Assembly (NCBI GenBank): GCA_026018925.1
Contig: JAKSZU010000008.1
Coordinates: 7,740,415-7,804,414 of the forward strand
DNA: 64,000 nucleotides
Reading direction: 5' to 3'
Origin: Tupaia tana
Lineage: Eukaryota; Chordata; Mammalia; Scandentia; Tupaiidae
The notes beneath the pieces are model-generated. The model did not search any database. It was not told the origin of the DNA and saw nothing but the letters and a program-made list of their open reading frames with translations. Each line of letters opens with the position of its first letter. The first letter of the stretch is position 1. Position numbers and translations under genes: made by a program. Shown in pieces: positions 1-12,775 of the stretch.

Positions 1-3000
1 CTGTCTATAGTAATCACAGTTAAAATACCGCCACTGTCTTCTTGACTGTCTACAATTATCACACCTGCACAACCTCCAAAGCCCTCCTTTTCTGTCTACA
101 AAAATCATACGTTAGACTACCTCCAATGCTTCTTTGTCTGTCTACGATTAAAAAACCTGGACTACCATCAATACCTTTTCCCCCATGTACAATTATCACA
201 CCTGGACTACCTCCCACGCCTTCTCACTGTCTATAGTTATCACACTTGGAATATCTTCAATGCCTTCTTGACTGTCTAAAATGATTATGGCTGGATTATT
301 TCCAACATCTCCTAGCCTATCTACAATTTTCACACATGGACCACATTCAACACCTCTTGCTGTCTACAATTATCATACCAGGAACACTTCCAAGGCCTCC
401 ACACTTCTGTACAATTATCACATCTTGACTACCTCCAGTGCATCTTCTCCTGTCTACTATTGTCACACCTGGTCTACCTCCAATGCCTCCTCGCCTGTCT
501 ACAATGTCTCACCTGGACTACCTCCAATGCCTCCTCGCCTCTGTACAATTATTACACCTGCACTACCTCCAACGCCTCTTCACCTCTGTTCAATGATCAG
601 ACTTGGACTACCTTCAATGCCTCCGTGCCTGTCTCCAATTATCACACCTGGACTACCTTGCACACCTCCTCACCTGTCTACATTTATCACACCTACAAAC
701 ATTTAATGCATCCTCCCCTGTCTACAATTATCACAACTGGACTACCTCCAACACCTCCTCGCATGTCTACTATTATCACACCAGGACCACATCCAACACC
801 TCCTATACTGTCTACAATTATCACACTTGGACCAATTCCTAGCCTCCTCACCTATCTACAATTATCACACCTGGACTACCTCCAACACCTCCCCATCTGT
901 CTCAAATTATCACACCAGGACAACCTCCAATGCCTCTTCACCAGTCTACAATTATCAAACATGGGCTACCTCCAATGTCTCCTTATCTGTCTCCAATTAT
1001 TCCACCTCTACTACCTCCAATGCTTCCTCACCTGTCTACAATTAACACACCTGGAATATCTCCACTGACTACTCCCCTATGTACAATTATCACACCTGGA
1101 CTATTTCTAATCCCTCCTCCCCATGTATAATCATCACACCTGAACTTCCTCCCACACCTCCTCCACTGTCTATGGTTATCACACTTGGAATACCTCCAAT
1201 GCCTCGTCTGTCTACAATTACCACACCTGAACTACCTCCAATGCCTCCTCGCATATCTGCAATTATCACACCTTGAATACCTACAACGCCTCCTCACCTA
1301 TCTACAGTTATTACACCTGGACTACCTCCAATGCCTTCTCACCTGTCTACACTTATCACAGCTGGATTATTTCCAATGCCTCTTCACCTATCTTCAATTT
1401 TCACGCCTGGGCCACATCCAACACTTCTTGCCAATCTACAATTATTATACCTGGACCACTTCAAAGACCTCCTCATCTCTGTACAATTATCATACCTGGA
1501 CTACCTCCAACGACTCTATCTTTATATTGTCATTCCTGGAATACCTCCAATGCCTCTCGCCTGTCTACAATTATCACACCTGGACTACCTCAATTGCCTA
1601 GTTGCTTCTGTAGTATTATCACACCAGGACTAACTCCAACACTTCACCTGTGTACAATGATCAGACTTGGACTACCTTCAATGCCTCCTCTCCTGTCTGC
1701 AATTATCCCACCTGGAATACCTTCCACACCTCCTCACCTGTCTAAAATTATCACACCTGCATTATATCCAATGCATCCTCATCTATCTACAATTATCACA
1801 ATTGAACTACCTCCAAAACCTCTTCACATTTCTACAATTATCACTCCTGCACTACCTCCAACACCTCCTTGCAAGTGTACAAATATCACACCTGGACAAC
1901 CTCCGACACCTCCTTACTTGTACCTCTGTACAATAATTATACCAAGACTACCTCCAATCTCTCCTACGCTGTCTATTATTTTCACACCTGGACTAATGCC
2001 AATGCCTCTTTACGTGTCTACAATTATCACACCTGGACTACCTTCCACGCCTCACCTGTCTACAATTTTCACACCTGTATTACATCCAACGCATCCTTGC
2101 ATGTCTACAATTATCATACCTGGACCACCAAATAGCCTCCTAATTTGTCTACAATTTTCACACCAAGATTACCACTAACACCTCCTTTACTGTTTATGAT
2201 GATCACAGCTGGACTACCTCCAACACCTCCTCTTCTGTCTAGAATTATTGCACCTGCACTACGTCCCACACCTCCTCACCTATGTATAATTATCACACCT
2301 GGACTACCTCTCAGGCCTCCTCACCTTTCTACAATTATCACACGTGGAGTACCTCCAAGGCCACCTTGCCTGTCTGCAATTATCACAGCAAAACTACCTC
2401 CAACCCCTCCTCACCTCTCTACAATGATCACAGCTGGACCACCCCCAAAACCTCCTTGCCTGTCTACAATGATAAGACCTGGACTGCCTTCAGTGCCTCC
2501 TCAACTGTATAAAATTTTCACACCTGGAATAGCTTCAATGCTTCTTCAATGATCTACAACTATCACATCTGGACTACCTCCCAATGCCTCCTCACCTTTC
2601 TACAATTATCACACCTGGACTACCTCCAGCACCTCCTCCCCTATGTACCATTATCACACCTGGACTACTTCCCTTGCCTCAACTGCCTACAAATATCACA
2701 CCTGGAATACCTCCAATGCCTGGCCTGTCTACAATTATCACACTGGAATACCTCTAATGCCTTCTGGACTTTCTACAATTATCACATATAGACTACCCTA
2801 AACACCTCTTCACCTGTCTACAGTTATCACACCTGGACTATGTTCCATTCCTCCTCACCTGTATACAATTTTCATACCTGCATTTCATCCAATGCATCCT
2901 TGCCTGTCTACCATTATCACACTTGGACAACCAAATAGCCTCTTTTAAAGAAAAAAAAAATTTATTTATTTATTTATTCATTCATTTCTTCATTTTAATT

Positions 3001-4780
3001 TGACCAGAGAGAGACATACACACAGAGAGAGGAAAGTGAGAAAGCAAGCCACCAGGTCTAGGACTCGAACCGTGGCCGGCCATGTGGGAGTCCAGCGCCT
3101 TAACCACCACGCCACCTGCTGGTCCTCAAATACCCTCTTAATCTGTCTACAATGATCACACCTGGAATACTTCCAAATGCCTCCTTGCCTATGTACAATT
3201 ATCACACCTGGACTACCTCCAATGCCTCCTCAGCTGTCTGCAATTATCACACCAGGACTACATCCAATGCCTCTTTGCCTGTCTTCAATGGTCACACCTG
3301 GACTACCTCCAACATCTTTTCATCAGTGTACAATTATGACATTTGGACTACTGCTGATGCCTCCCTACCTGTCAAAAATTATTACATCTGTACTACCTCC
3401 AATGCCTCCTCACCTGTCTGTAATGATCACACCTGGAGTACCTCCAACACCTCTTAGCCTCTATACAATCATCACACCTGTACTACCTTCTCACCTGTGT
3501 ACACTTACCACACACCTGGACTATCTCCAACAACTTCTCGATTGTGTACAATTATCACACCTGGACTACCTCCAATGCCTTCTCACCTGTCAACAGTTAC
3601 TACACCTAGACTTCCTCCAATGCCTCTTCACTTATCTACAATTATCACACCTGGACTTCCTCTAATGCCTCCTCACTTGTGTACAATTTTCATACCTGGA
3701 TGACCTTTAACACCTCCTCACTGTGTACAATAATCACACCAGGACTACATTCAACCCCTCCTCACCTCTGTGCAATTATCACACCTGGACTACATCCAAC
3801 ACTTCCTCGACTCTGCACAATTACATTTGGACTACCTCCAACATCTCCTCGCCTGTGTACAATTACCACACCTGGATACCTACAATGCCTCCTCACCTGT
3901 CTGTAATTATCACACCTGGACCACCTCCAACACCTCCTTATCTGTCTGCAATTGTCACACCTGAACTACCTCCAACTCCTCCTCACCTATGTAGAATTAT
4001 TGCACCAGCACTATCTCTAACGACTCTTCACCTCTGTACAATGATCAAACCTAGACTACCTCCAACACCTCCTAGTCTCTGTACAAGTATCACTCCTAAA
4101 CTACCTCCAGCACCTCCTCACCTGTTTTCAATAGTCACACCTACTACCTTTAATACCTTCTAGCCTGTGTACAATTATCACTCCTGGAGTATCACCAACG
4201 CCTCCTCACATGTGTACAATTATCACACCTGGACTACCTCCAACACCTCCTTGCCTGTGTACAATTATCACACCTGAAGTACCTCCAATGCCTCATCTGT
4301 GTACAATTATCACTTCTGGAGTATCACCAATTCCTCTTCACATATGTACAATTATCACACCTGGATTACCGCCAACGCTTCCTTGCCTGTGTACAATTAT
4401 CACACCTGGACTACCTCCAACACCTCGCCTGTGTACAATTATCACACTGAACTACCTCCAACACCTCCTCGCCTGTGTACAATTATCACATCTGGACTTC
4501 TGTCAACACCTCCTCACCTGTGTACATCATCACATCTTGACTACCTCTAACGCCTCCTTTCCTAACTGTCTGTGCTCCTCACACCTTCACTACCCCCGAT
4601 GCCTCACCTGTCTAAGATAATCACAACTGGACTAACTCTAACATTTCTCATTTATCTGAGATTATCACACCTGGACTACCTCGAATACCTCCTCACCTGA
4701 GATGATCACACCTGAGTACCCCAACACCTTCTTACCTGGCATTATTATACCCTAACTACCGCCAGTGCCTTCTCACCTGT
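1..4780. repeat. Degenerate 45-bp minisatellite array
   Basis: About 105 tandem copies of a 45-bp unit run from the window edge to about 4780. Each unit reads roughly CTGTCTACAATTATCACACC, then TGGACTACCTCCAATGCC, then TCCTCAC. Copies differ by many substitutions and small indels, so the array is old. The unit is 15 codons long and has no stop in any plus-strand frame, which gives long repetitive open frames (LSTIITPGLPPMPPH, VYNYHTWTTSNASSP, CLQLSHLDYLQCLLT). The minus strand has stops. No start context, splice structure or constraint suggests coding. One short SINE interrupts the array at 2946-3126. The left edge lies outside the window. Confidence 0.93.
2946..3126 (-). mobile_element. Short tRNA-derived SINE inside the minisatellite
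   Basis: Antisense copy of the short SINE type: the T-rich tail at the left leads through the TTTGACCAGAGAGAGACA motif to a tRNA-like head ending CCACCTGCTGGTCC. It is flanked by near-identical duplications, CAAATAGCCTCTT (from 2932) and CAAATACCCTCTT (from 3127). The target is minisatellite sequence, so the array already existed when it inserted. Confidence 0.88.
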
Positions 4781-5402
4781 TGTCTGGGCCTGTCACCTAT
4801 TTGGAACAACTACAGCAGCATCATTTCTGCTACAGGAGAAACTATACTTGCAGGCAATTGTCCACTCTGCAATATGACAACTGAAGTGAATTCATTTGCC
4901 TGGGTCCACATCTCCCCACATGACCTCAGATTTTCCATGGTCCCCAGTCCACCTCGAGGTGGTGCTATATAAATTCCTGTGTTTCCAGCAGCACCTGCAG
5001 CTCAAGTCAAGACCTACATCCTCTACTAGCAGCAGTCCTGTAGGAATATCCCAAGGACTCGGCCCACAGTGCCTTCCAGAGAGGGTTTGTGGCCTCGCCA
5101 CACGGTGTGGTCCTGGCAGAGCCGGGTTCTGACTCTTTCCTTCCCTCACATCATAATGCTCTTACAAGTTCTCAACTGGGGTCCCTTATAAGTCACTAAA
5201 ACTCCAAGTCCTCCCCACAAAAATGTGTCCCTGGCTCTTCTGTAGTGAATGAGATGACCCCCCACCCCCGAGGAAGTTTCAATTTTCACCCTCCAACTGG
5301 CCAGACGCTTTGGGGAGGGTGATGTGAAGGGTTTGAGCCCAGCTTCCTGGGGGAAATCTCCATTTAACAGTAGAACTGGAGAGGGAGGAAGAGGAGTTTT
5401 TT
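4781..5402. other. Intergenic stretch with no recognised feature
   Basis: Unique-looking sequence between the 45-bp array and the MORF4L1 retrocopy. Short open frames on both strands lack any recognisable domain. Nothing supported here. Confidence 0.6.
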
Positions 5403-5417
5403 AAAGGTGCTAGAAGC
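5403..5417. repeat. 5' target-site duplication of the MORF4L1 retrocopy
   Basis: AAAGGTGCTAGAAGC, repeated exactly at 7131-7145 after the A tail. This is the signature of L1-driven insertion. Confidence 0.95.
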
Positions 5418-7101
5418 GAGGACACGGAGTTGGGTGGAGTAGAGAGTAGGGGGCGGTAGTTGGGGGTGGTGGGAGAAGGAGGAGGCGGCCAATCACTTAT
5501 AAATGGCGCCGAAGCAGGATCCAAAGCCTACATTTCAGGAGGGTGAAAGAGTGCTGTGCTTTCATGGACCTCTTCTTTATGAAGCAAAGTGTGTGAAAGT
5601 TGCCATAAAGGATAAGCAAGTGAAATACTTTATACATTACAGTGGTTGGAATAAAAATTGGGATGAATGGGTTCTAGAGAGCAGAGTACTCAAATATGTG
5701 GACACCCATCTGCAGAAACAGCGAGAACTTCAAAAAGCCAACCAGGAGCAGTATGCAGAGGGCAAGATGAGAGGGGCTGCGCCAGGAAAGAAGACATGGG
5801 GTCTGCAACAGAAAAATGCTGAAGTGAAAACAAAAAAGAACAAACAGAAAACACCTGGGAATGGAGATGGCAGCAGTACCAGTGAGACCCCTCAGCCTCC
5901 TCGGTTAGATCCTACTGTTGAAAATGAGGAAACATTTATGAACAGAGTTGAAGTTAAAGTAAAGATTCCTGAAGAACTAAAACCATGGCTTGTTGATGAC
6001 TGGGACTTAATTACCCGGCAAAAACAGCTCTTTTATCTTCCTGCTAAGAAGAATGTGGATTCCATTCTGGAGGATTATGCAAATTGTAAGAAATCTCGAG
6101 GAAATCCCGATAATAAGGAGTATGCTGTGAATGAAGTTGTGGCAGGTATAAAAGAATACTTCAACGTCATGTTGGCACTCAGCTGCTCTACAAGTTTGAG
6201 AGACCACAGGATGCTGAGATCCTTGCAGATCACCCTGATGCGCCATGTCCCAGGTGTATGGAGCACCTCATCTTCTGAGATTATTTGTACGAATTGGTGC
6301 GATGTTGGCCTATACGCCTCTTGATGAGAAGAGCCTTGCTTTATTACTGAATTATCTTCACGATTTCCTAAAGTACCTGGCAAAGAATTCTGCAACTTTG
6401 TTTAGTGCCAGCGATGATGAAGTGGCTCCCCCCGAGTACCATGGGAAGCTGTGTGAGGGGCTCACTCGCTCACCTCTGTTTGGGTCTCTGTAAACACATT
6501 TTCGTTCTTAGTCCTTCTCTTGTACAAATTATGTACTTTGAAGATGTTACTGTACAACAGAATGGATGTTTGTTTCTGTTTGATTTTGAACAGAGAAAAT
6601 AAAAGGGATTTGGCTCCTTTTTCCTTTTCTTTCTTTTCATTTCAAAGTTGCTGCCAGTGTATTCAATGATGGACAACAGAGACATGCTGGAGAGTGTTTC
6701 ATTGCCTAGTTGACAAAGCTGCTTTGAATGCTGGTGGTTCTATTTCTTTGACACTACACACTTTTATAATATGTGTTAGTGCTATGTGACAAAATGCTCT
6801 GATTCCTAGTGCCAAAGGTTCTATTCCGTGTATATAACTGAACACACTTACCCATTTGTGCTCCTTTTTTTTTTTTTTAATGGTGCTTAAAGTGAAGAGC
6901 CCATCCTTTGCAAGTCATCCATGTTGTTCCTTAGGCATTATCTTTGCTCAAATTGTTGAAGAATGGTGGCTTGTTTCATGGTTTTGTATTTGTGTCTAAT
7001 GCACGTTTTAACATGGTAGACGCAATGCATTGTGTAGCTACAGTTTTCTGAAGTCGATCTTTTAGGAATTGTTTTTCAGATCTTCAATAAATTTTTTTCT
7101 T

Positions 7102-7130
<29 letters not shown>
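5418..7130 (+). pseudogene. MORF4L1P: MORF4L1 (MRG15) processed pseudogene
   Basis: An intronless copy of MORF4L1 mRNA, whose parent encodes a chromodomain and MRG-domain subunit of NuA4/TIP60 and HDAC chromatin complexes. It has 5'UTR (5418-5502), a reading frame from ATG at 5503, 3'UTR, an AATAAA signal near 7086 and an A tail from about 7109. A perfect 15-bp target-site duplication, AAAGGTGCTAGAAGC, lies at 5403-5417 and 7131-7145. The open frame (5503-6324, 273 residues against 323 in the short human isoform, from memory) begins [20 protein letters not shown] and keeps the whole chromodomain (about residues 12-62). The MRG domain is broken: single-base deletions near 6174 and 6243 shift the frame, and a third near 6447 removes the normal stop. 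A 15-bp in-frame deletion near 5905 removes the KKRAR basic patch. No promoter was retrotransposed, so expression is not expected. Confidence 0.96.
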
Positions 7131-7133
<3 letters not shown>

Positions 7134-7145
7134 GGTGCTAGAAGC
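7131..7145. repeat. 3' target-site duplication of the MORF4L1 retrocopy
   Basis: Exact repeat of 5403-5417 directly after the A tail. The lack of divergence argues against a very old insertion, although the copy already has several disabling changes. Confidence 0.95.
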
Positions 7146-8343
7146 AAGAATCAGATGGAAATGCAGAACCTGATAGGAGCTTCTGCCTCGACACAGTGGA
7201 GCCTGAGGAGCCCATTCTGTGATGCTTGATCTGCAGTCGGGGGGAAATGCTCGAAAGAAGAAACCTGGAGGTGGGCAACGGAGGAGAGGAGAGGATAGAC
7301 AGGGAAGGAGAAACACAGGCAGGGAGACAGGCAGGGTGGGAGGGGAGGTGCAATCAGGAAGCAATGGGGACAGGCCCTCGGTGGGGTGGAGGAAACCTGT
7401 CCCCATGCCTGGAGACTGGGCTGGCTACGAGACAAAGAAGGGGATTGTGAATGTCCCTGGGCCAGGGGACGATTCTGGATGTAGGGCTTCCGCCCTTTCT
7501 GCACAAAGTAAAAGCCATCAAGCATTTTGTATAGACTTAAAGTGAAAGATCGTGACCTTTGGGATCTTACCAGCATCAGCTCTCTCTCTCTACTAGATGA
7601 ATGTTCACGCTTCACAGCCATCCATACCTCTCCCACAGCACAAAGCCGATCTCTGGTGACATCGAAGCCTTGACAAGAGGCTCTCGTGGATGCTGCCCGC
7701 CGCATGGTCCTGTGCTCGCGGCCCCTCCACCCCTGCAGGAGTTCCTCTGTGCCTCGCTCACCATGCTGTTCGACTGCAGAGAAAACCCAGGCTTCCCCTT
7801 TCTGACTCTGCAACTGTCTAAAACCAGCTACGAACTGGTTCCACTTCCCTTCCTGAGGCCGTCTTACAGAGTTATTTTTCAGGAATGTGAGGAGTGAACA
7901 AGTGCAGAAGACAAGTCTGAGATGACCCCAGGCCTCAACAAATGGCAGTCTCAGCCTGCCATGTGCTCCATTCAGTCAATGCCCACGAGGAACGTTCTGG
8001 CCGTGGGCAATGCGGAGAGAGGGCCTCTCCCTGCACCACCCGCAGACCCACGGCGTGCCGAGAACAGGAGCAGTGCCCCTCGAAGAGACAACATGGCCTG
8101 CTCAAAGGTCTCGAAAACCTTACAATTTGACATGCAAACACTTTGACCCTGTAAAAGGCACGGAAGGACAGCCCTGGGGACGTGGGGGCACCCCAGGAGG
8201 TGTGGTCAAGGGTACAAAGTTCAGAATAGAGCGTGAAGTTTGAGAGCCCCTGCCATTCCCCAACACAGCAAAGCCAACCTTGAGAGGGAGGGAGGCGTGT
8301 GGTAGCTAATGGAGGAGGGCCTGATCAGACTGCATGAATATTA
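7146..8343. other. Intergenic stretch, moderately GC-rich, no gene recognised
   Basis: Several overlapping open frames on both strands, up to 220 codons on the minus strand (7151-7813). They show no domain, no codon bias I can see and no homology I recognise, so I treat them as chance open frames in GC-rich DNA. Confidence 0.5.
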
Positions 8344-8475
8344 AGGGATTGCGGCGTGGCCATCCCCCCGGGGGGCGATTTCTCGCTTTCTGTCTGTCTC
8401 TCTGTCCCTCTCTCTTTCTGGCAAGTGCACGCACCCTATAGCAAAAACCTCTCAAAAAAAAAAAAAAAAAAAAAA
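8344..8475 (+). mobile_element. 5'-truncated tRNA-derived SINE
   Basis: Only the 3' half is present, from GGGATTGCGGCGTGGCCATC through the CCCCCCGGGGGG self-complementary core and the TCTGTCTGTCTCTCTG stretch to an A tail. The tRNA head with its A and B boxes is missing. Confidence 0.85.
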
Positions 8476-8984
8476 CAACTGCATAGTAACTGCCTAATTG
8501 TAACATGGAGAGTCATTCAGATACCTTCCCCTCAGAACAATTTTTATTAAAATGATACTGTTTAATCATAAACTAAGATTTTAAAATATAAACATGGCTC
8601 AACATTTACACTCCAAGAGCATGACTGTTAAAGGACTGCTTTTTATTCATACTCTCTCATACTTGTAGCCCCTAAAGAAGGACAGACATCCCACCATCCC
8701 CGCCTGTGTCCCCTCTTTCCCATGCTGGTGCTCATGGGCACGTGACAACCACCTAGGGCAGGAGGGTGCAGGCTCCTTTTAGAGGAAGCCCATCAAAGCC
8801 AAACCCACCAAGGACAGCTGTGTCCTTTGTGCATCTCTGGATGTTCAGAGCGCAGGTCCAGAGAACGTCGTAATGTTTACAGATCACAGTCCCCTGGTGT
8901 GAAGTGCGCTGCTGAGAGCCTTTACGAAAAGCAGGAAATGTATTTTCCTCATTGTAAGTGCACCCTGTGAGAGACTGTGAGTGC

Positions 8985-9248
8985 TCTTTTTTTCATTTTT
9001 AAGGTTTTTGCTATAGAGTGTCTGTGCTCACTGGAGAGAAACCATGAGAGGGAAAATGGAGAAATCACCCCTTGGGGGAAGAGGGGTGGCCACGCTCCAA
9101 CCCCTTCTTCTCCATCTTCCTCCTGGGATTTTGAGCACACATGCATACACACTCGGCACAGTTTTCAAGCCGCCAGGTCAGGGATCTGAACCGCAGTCTG
9201 CCGTATGTGAGTCCAGCGTCATGATCACCATGCTACCCTCCGGCCCGA
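8985..9248 (-). mobile_element. tRNA-derived SINE, antisense
   Basis: Complete antisense copy: T-rich tail, GGTTTTTGCTATAGAGTG, the CACCCCTTGGGGG core, then CAAGCCGCCAGGTC and a head ending near CCCTCCGGCCC. Diverged at many positions. Confidence 0.85.
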
Positions 9249-11460
9249 GTTCTGGAATGAGTGTTGGGAACTGCAGAGGCGCTGGTCTGGGAACACACAG
9301 CTGCAGAGTGCGGCCACGCTCTCCCCTCTCTGGTGCTACCCACTGCAGGAAGCCGGCAGGGAGCAAGGGCAGGTCCCTCCACAGCCCGCAGCTCGACTAG
9401 GTCCAGCGTTAGAGGCTCGCTGTGCTCCCGGGAGGACACCGCATTCCCACGGCTGGGTCGGGATGAACGGCTGCAGCCACCTTCGGGGGGCCACCTTCCT
9501 AGGGCCCGTTCTTAGAAGCTCGCCATGCCTTTTCATAATCACTGCTTCCCCCAACAAGCCACTGAAGAAAATAAAATATTTCCCCCCAAAACACGGAAGA
9601 CTGTCGAGCTGGAGAAGGTTGAGATGCAGGGGCGGTCCCCCTCCCCTGTGTGCCCGAGTACTGGCCTTACGTCCTCCCCTGTGGCGATAGCCAGCTGACC
9701 AGCTCAGAGTAGCACCAGCCACGCTGAGGATCTGGGAGTGGACCTTTCCTACCCCACAGACTCCCCACCGCCGGAGCCGGCGACTGCTCCATCCCTTGCA
9801 TCACTTCTGGATGCACTGCTCTTTGTGGGGTGTGCTACTAGGCGTGAGCAGGGCCCCCAACCCGCAGCCTGGAGAGAAACTTTTGAACAGAGGTCTCTCC
9901 TGCATGATATAAACACAGCACATTTAAAACGGACTTCTACAGAGTTTTCTCTTGTTAATCTGACTTGTTATCAGGAGAGTTTCTCAACTAAGAATTTTTA
10001 GAGTTGGAAATTTCCTTTGCTCTCCATTCTGAGAGAGAAACAATGATGGAAAGGACCTCAGGACAGCTCATGGCACCAGGCTGATGGCTTCTGCACCCAG
10101 GACAGCTTCGTACAGGCGGTGGGGCTGCTCGGCAGAGGTAGGCCCGGCGCAGGCTGAGGGAAACCCCAGCACGCCTGCCGGCAGCACGGCCTTGTTGGGG
10201 GAGGCAGGGAGAGCATGTCAGCACGAGCTCACGCTGGCCGTGGTGTAGATGTCAACCCAGGCCTGTGCGCAGAACTCCAACGCGAGCTGAGCTTCCTTCC
10301 GGTCCTCCCAGGTCTCTGGGGGAGCTCCTCTCCAACATCAAAGGCCATGTCCCACTTCATCCGGTCATGGGCAGTGGGTACACGCACACACCTGATCTGT
10401 CCCCGTCCCCCAAAGCTTCTTTGTGGTGGGACCTTCCCTCCTCTGGTGTGTTCAGGTACCCCTCCTCTGCCTGTCTGGGGGAGACGGTGCTAGTCCCAGC
10501 TCCTGACCATAAACAAGGCCATCCCAGTTAACCCAGGGCCCTGCCACTGCCAGTGAGGAGGAGTGGATGTCCGTAGACCTGTGCACAAGGAGTCCCTGGG
10601 AGAGGAGGTGTGGGCTGGTGCGGGTCAGAGGGGAGATGGCCGGCAACTGAGACACGCAACAAAAGGCCAAGCCAAGGGCCGGGAACGGCTCGCTCCCGGG
10701 CTCTTCGTAGGGACTCCGTCACTGTTTTTAAGCTAGTTCAAACCAAGTTTTCTATTACTTGCAACCAAAATCATCTTAAAAGACACATCTATGAAAGGCT
10801 TACAGATTAGACCTCGTTGTCAGACACTGCGTCAGAGGCTGGAGTCGTGAAAATAAGTCAGAAATTCCAACCTGTGCTCTATGGCCTTGCAGTTAACCAA
10901 CAGTACGCAACAGCGTGACATGCTGTAGGCCAGGGTTCTGGCTGGAATTTTGGGGGTCTTTCCCTTCATTTCCAGGTTCTAAATCTGTTGTGCTCTCGTG
11001 AACATCTTCACGTGTAAGTGCCAAAGCTGAGAGAACTGCTAATAAGCCCGTGAGAGAGTAAAGAGCTGAACACAGAAACAGAACTCAGTTTGTACATTAA
11101 AAGGATAACGTGCCATGACCAAGTGTGATTTACTCCAGAACTCTGAACATACTTTAGCTCTAGGAAGTCCACAGATTAATTTAAGAGTCGCCCTGAGATC
11201 ACATCGATAGGTCAAATGTAACTTCCACGGGGTCATTTCAGTAGATAGCACACGGGTATTGACAAAATCCAACGCCTATCAATGGCTGGGGCAGGGCGCC
11301 TGGGGCACCGGGAGCAGTGCACCCTCCTTAACACGATAAATGGCTCAGCTCAACAGTTGAGCCTTACAAAGGCACGAAGACTAGGTCGTAGCCTTTAGAA
11401 ACACGAAGACTCACAGAGGATGTCCTATTAAGTAGCAGTGTCCTATGAGTTCATACCAAT
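9249..11460. other. Intergenic stretch, GC-rich to about 10.7 kb, no gene recognised
   Basis: Open frames up to 128 codons occur on both strands (for example 9336-9722 minus and 9044-9400 plus). None shows a recognisable domain, and the plus-strand frame starts inside a SINE. Nothing supported. Confidence 0.5.
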
Positions 11461-11464
11461 ACAA

Positions 11465-11590
11465 CTAAGAGCATTTTGCATACTTATTATGTACAGGGCC
11501 AAAACCTTCTTCTTTAATCTTATAACTCCAAGAAGACAGAATCATTTTTTTTATTTTACAGATAAAAAAGCAGAAGCCTAAAAAAAATAG
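11465..11590 (+). mobile_element. MIR relic
   Basis: The order of motifs matches MIR: a TACTTATTATGTACAGGGCC-like stretch, then TTAATCTTATAACTCC and ATTTTACAGATAAAAAAGCA. Highly diverged, as expected for an element active before the placental radiation. Confidence 0.6.
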
Positions 11591-11684
11591 AAATATCTAA
11601 TTGATAGTATGAGGCAAAGTTTATACTTAACCTTGATCTCTGTTATCAGTAAAATAAAAAAGGATCTGCATATCTCTGTGTCTC

Positions 11685-11915
11685 TCTAGTGAATGCATTC
11701 ACCCTACTATAGGGTGCATGTGCTCACCAGAAAGATAGAGAGAGACAGAGAGACAGAAAGCGCAAAATCACCCCCCCAGGGGGGATGGTCACGCCGCAAT
11801 CCCTTCTCCTCCATTCTCCTCTCAGGATCTTCGGCATGTACGCACACATGCCTGGTGTGAGTTTAAGCCATCAGGTACCAGACTCAAACCACAACTGCTG
11901 GTACCTCTAAAAAAT
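11685..11915 (-). mobile_element. tRNA-derived SINE, antisense
   Basis: Antisense body with the ATAGGGTGCATGTGCTCACC motif and a CACCCCCCCAGGGGGGAT core, then CATCAGGTACCAGACTC. The head is shortened: the B-box region is followed almost directly by CTGCTGGTACC. Confidence 0.8.
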
Positions 11916-12057
11916 TTTTTAAAAAAGAAAAAAAAGGTCTTCATAACTATTAGAAACACCAAAATAAAATTGTTACTACTTTTAGGATATATAATTATAA
12001 ACCCAGAAAAGACTAAGCCTGAAAACAAAACTCTAGTAACACAACACAATATGGGTA

Positions 12058-12305
12058 AGGGCCAGCAGATGACATGGTAGTTAAGGTGCTGGACTGCCAT
12101 GTGGCCAATTGCAGTTCAAGTCCTGGACCCAATGGCTTGAAAATCATGCCAGGAGCATGTGCATGTGTGTCCAAAACCCCAAGAGGAGAATTGAAGAGAA
12201 GGGTTTGTGGCATGGTCATCCCCCTGGAGGGTGATCTCTTACTCTGCATCTGTCTCTCTCCAGCGAGTGTGCATGCCCTATAGCAAAGCAAAACAAAACA
12301 AACAA
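12058..12305 (+). mobile_element. tRNA-derived SINE
   Basis: Full-length sense copy. The tRNA-like head begins GGGCCAGCAGATGACATGGT with B box GTTCAAGTCC; the body holds CATCCCCCTGGAGGGTGATC and the tail is AAAACAAAACAAACAA. Confidence 0.88.
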
Positions 12306-12388
12306 GGTAAATGACTAGATACAGGATACTTACTTATATAAATTCATAAATGATTTTCCTATATGCCAGCAATAGTGGTTAGAATATG

Positions 12389-12463
12389 TTGGGTTGTCAG
12401 GAAAATCATGACACATTTTTACATAGAAAAACAGAAAAATGCATCATGACTTTACCGACAATC
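12389..12463 (+). mobile_element. Mariner-type MITE, copy A
   Basis: A 75-bp near-perfect hairpin. The left arm TTGGGTTGTCAGGAAAATCA is mirrored by TGACTTTACCGACAATCTAA on the right. Four other copies occur in the window. It has no coding capacity and depends on a transposase supplied elsewhere. Confidence 0.75.
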
Positions 12464-12512
12464 TAAAATAAAGGAAAAAATCCTTTTCATAACAAAAATT
12501 AAAGAACAAGTG

Positions 12513-12775
12513 GTGGGACTAGCAGATAGCCTAATGGTTATGTTGCTAGACTCCCACGTAATCGACTGTGGTTGAGTCCCCGACCCAGCGGCTTAAAACT
12601 CATGATGGGCATGTGTGCGTGTGTGCCCAAGATCCCGAGAGGAGAATGGAGGGAAGGGATTGTGGCGTGGCCATCACCCCAGGGGGTAATTACTTGCTTC
12701 CTGTCTATCTCTCCAGCGAGTGCACATGCCCTATAACAAAAATCTGTCACTATAAAAAATAAAAAATAGAAAAAA
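12513..12775 (+). mobile_element. tRNA-derived SINE
   Basis: Sense copy with head GGACTAGCAGATAGCCTAAT, the CTCCCACGTAATCGACTG region typical of the dominant subfamily, a CATCACCCCAGGGGGTAATT core and an A-rich tail. It abuts the head-less SINE at 12776. Confidence 0.88.

Noticed and set aside
42-4620. Overlapping open frames of up to 301 codons in the first 4.6 kb
   Set aside because: They follow from a 45-bp unit without plus-strand stops. Frames begin and end at random, overlap in all phases, and show no constraint.
7151-7813. 220-codon minus-strand open frame
   Set aside because: GC-rich unique DNA beside a retrocopy tail; no domain, no homologue recognised and overlapping plus-strand frames of similar length.
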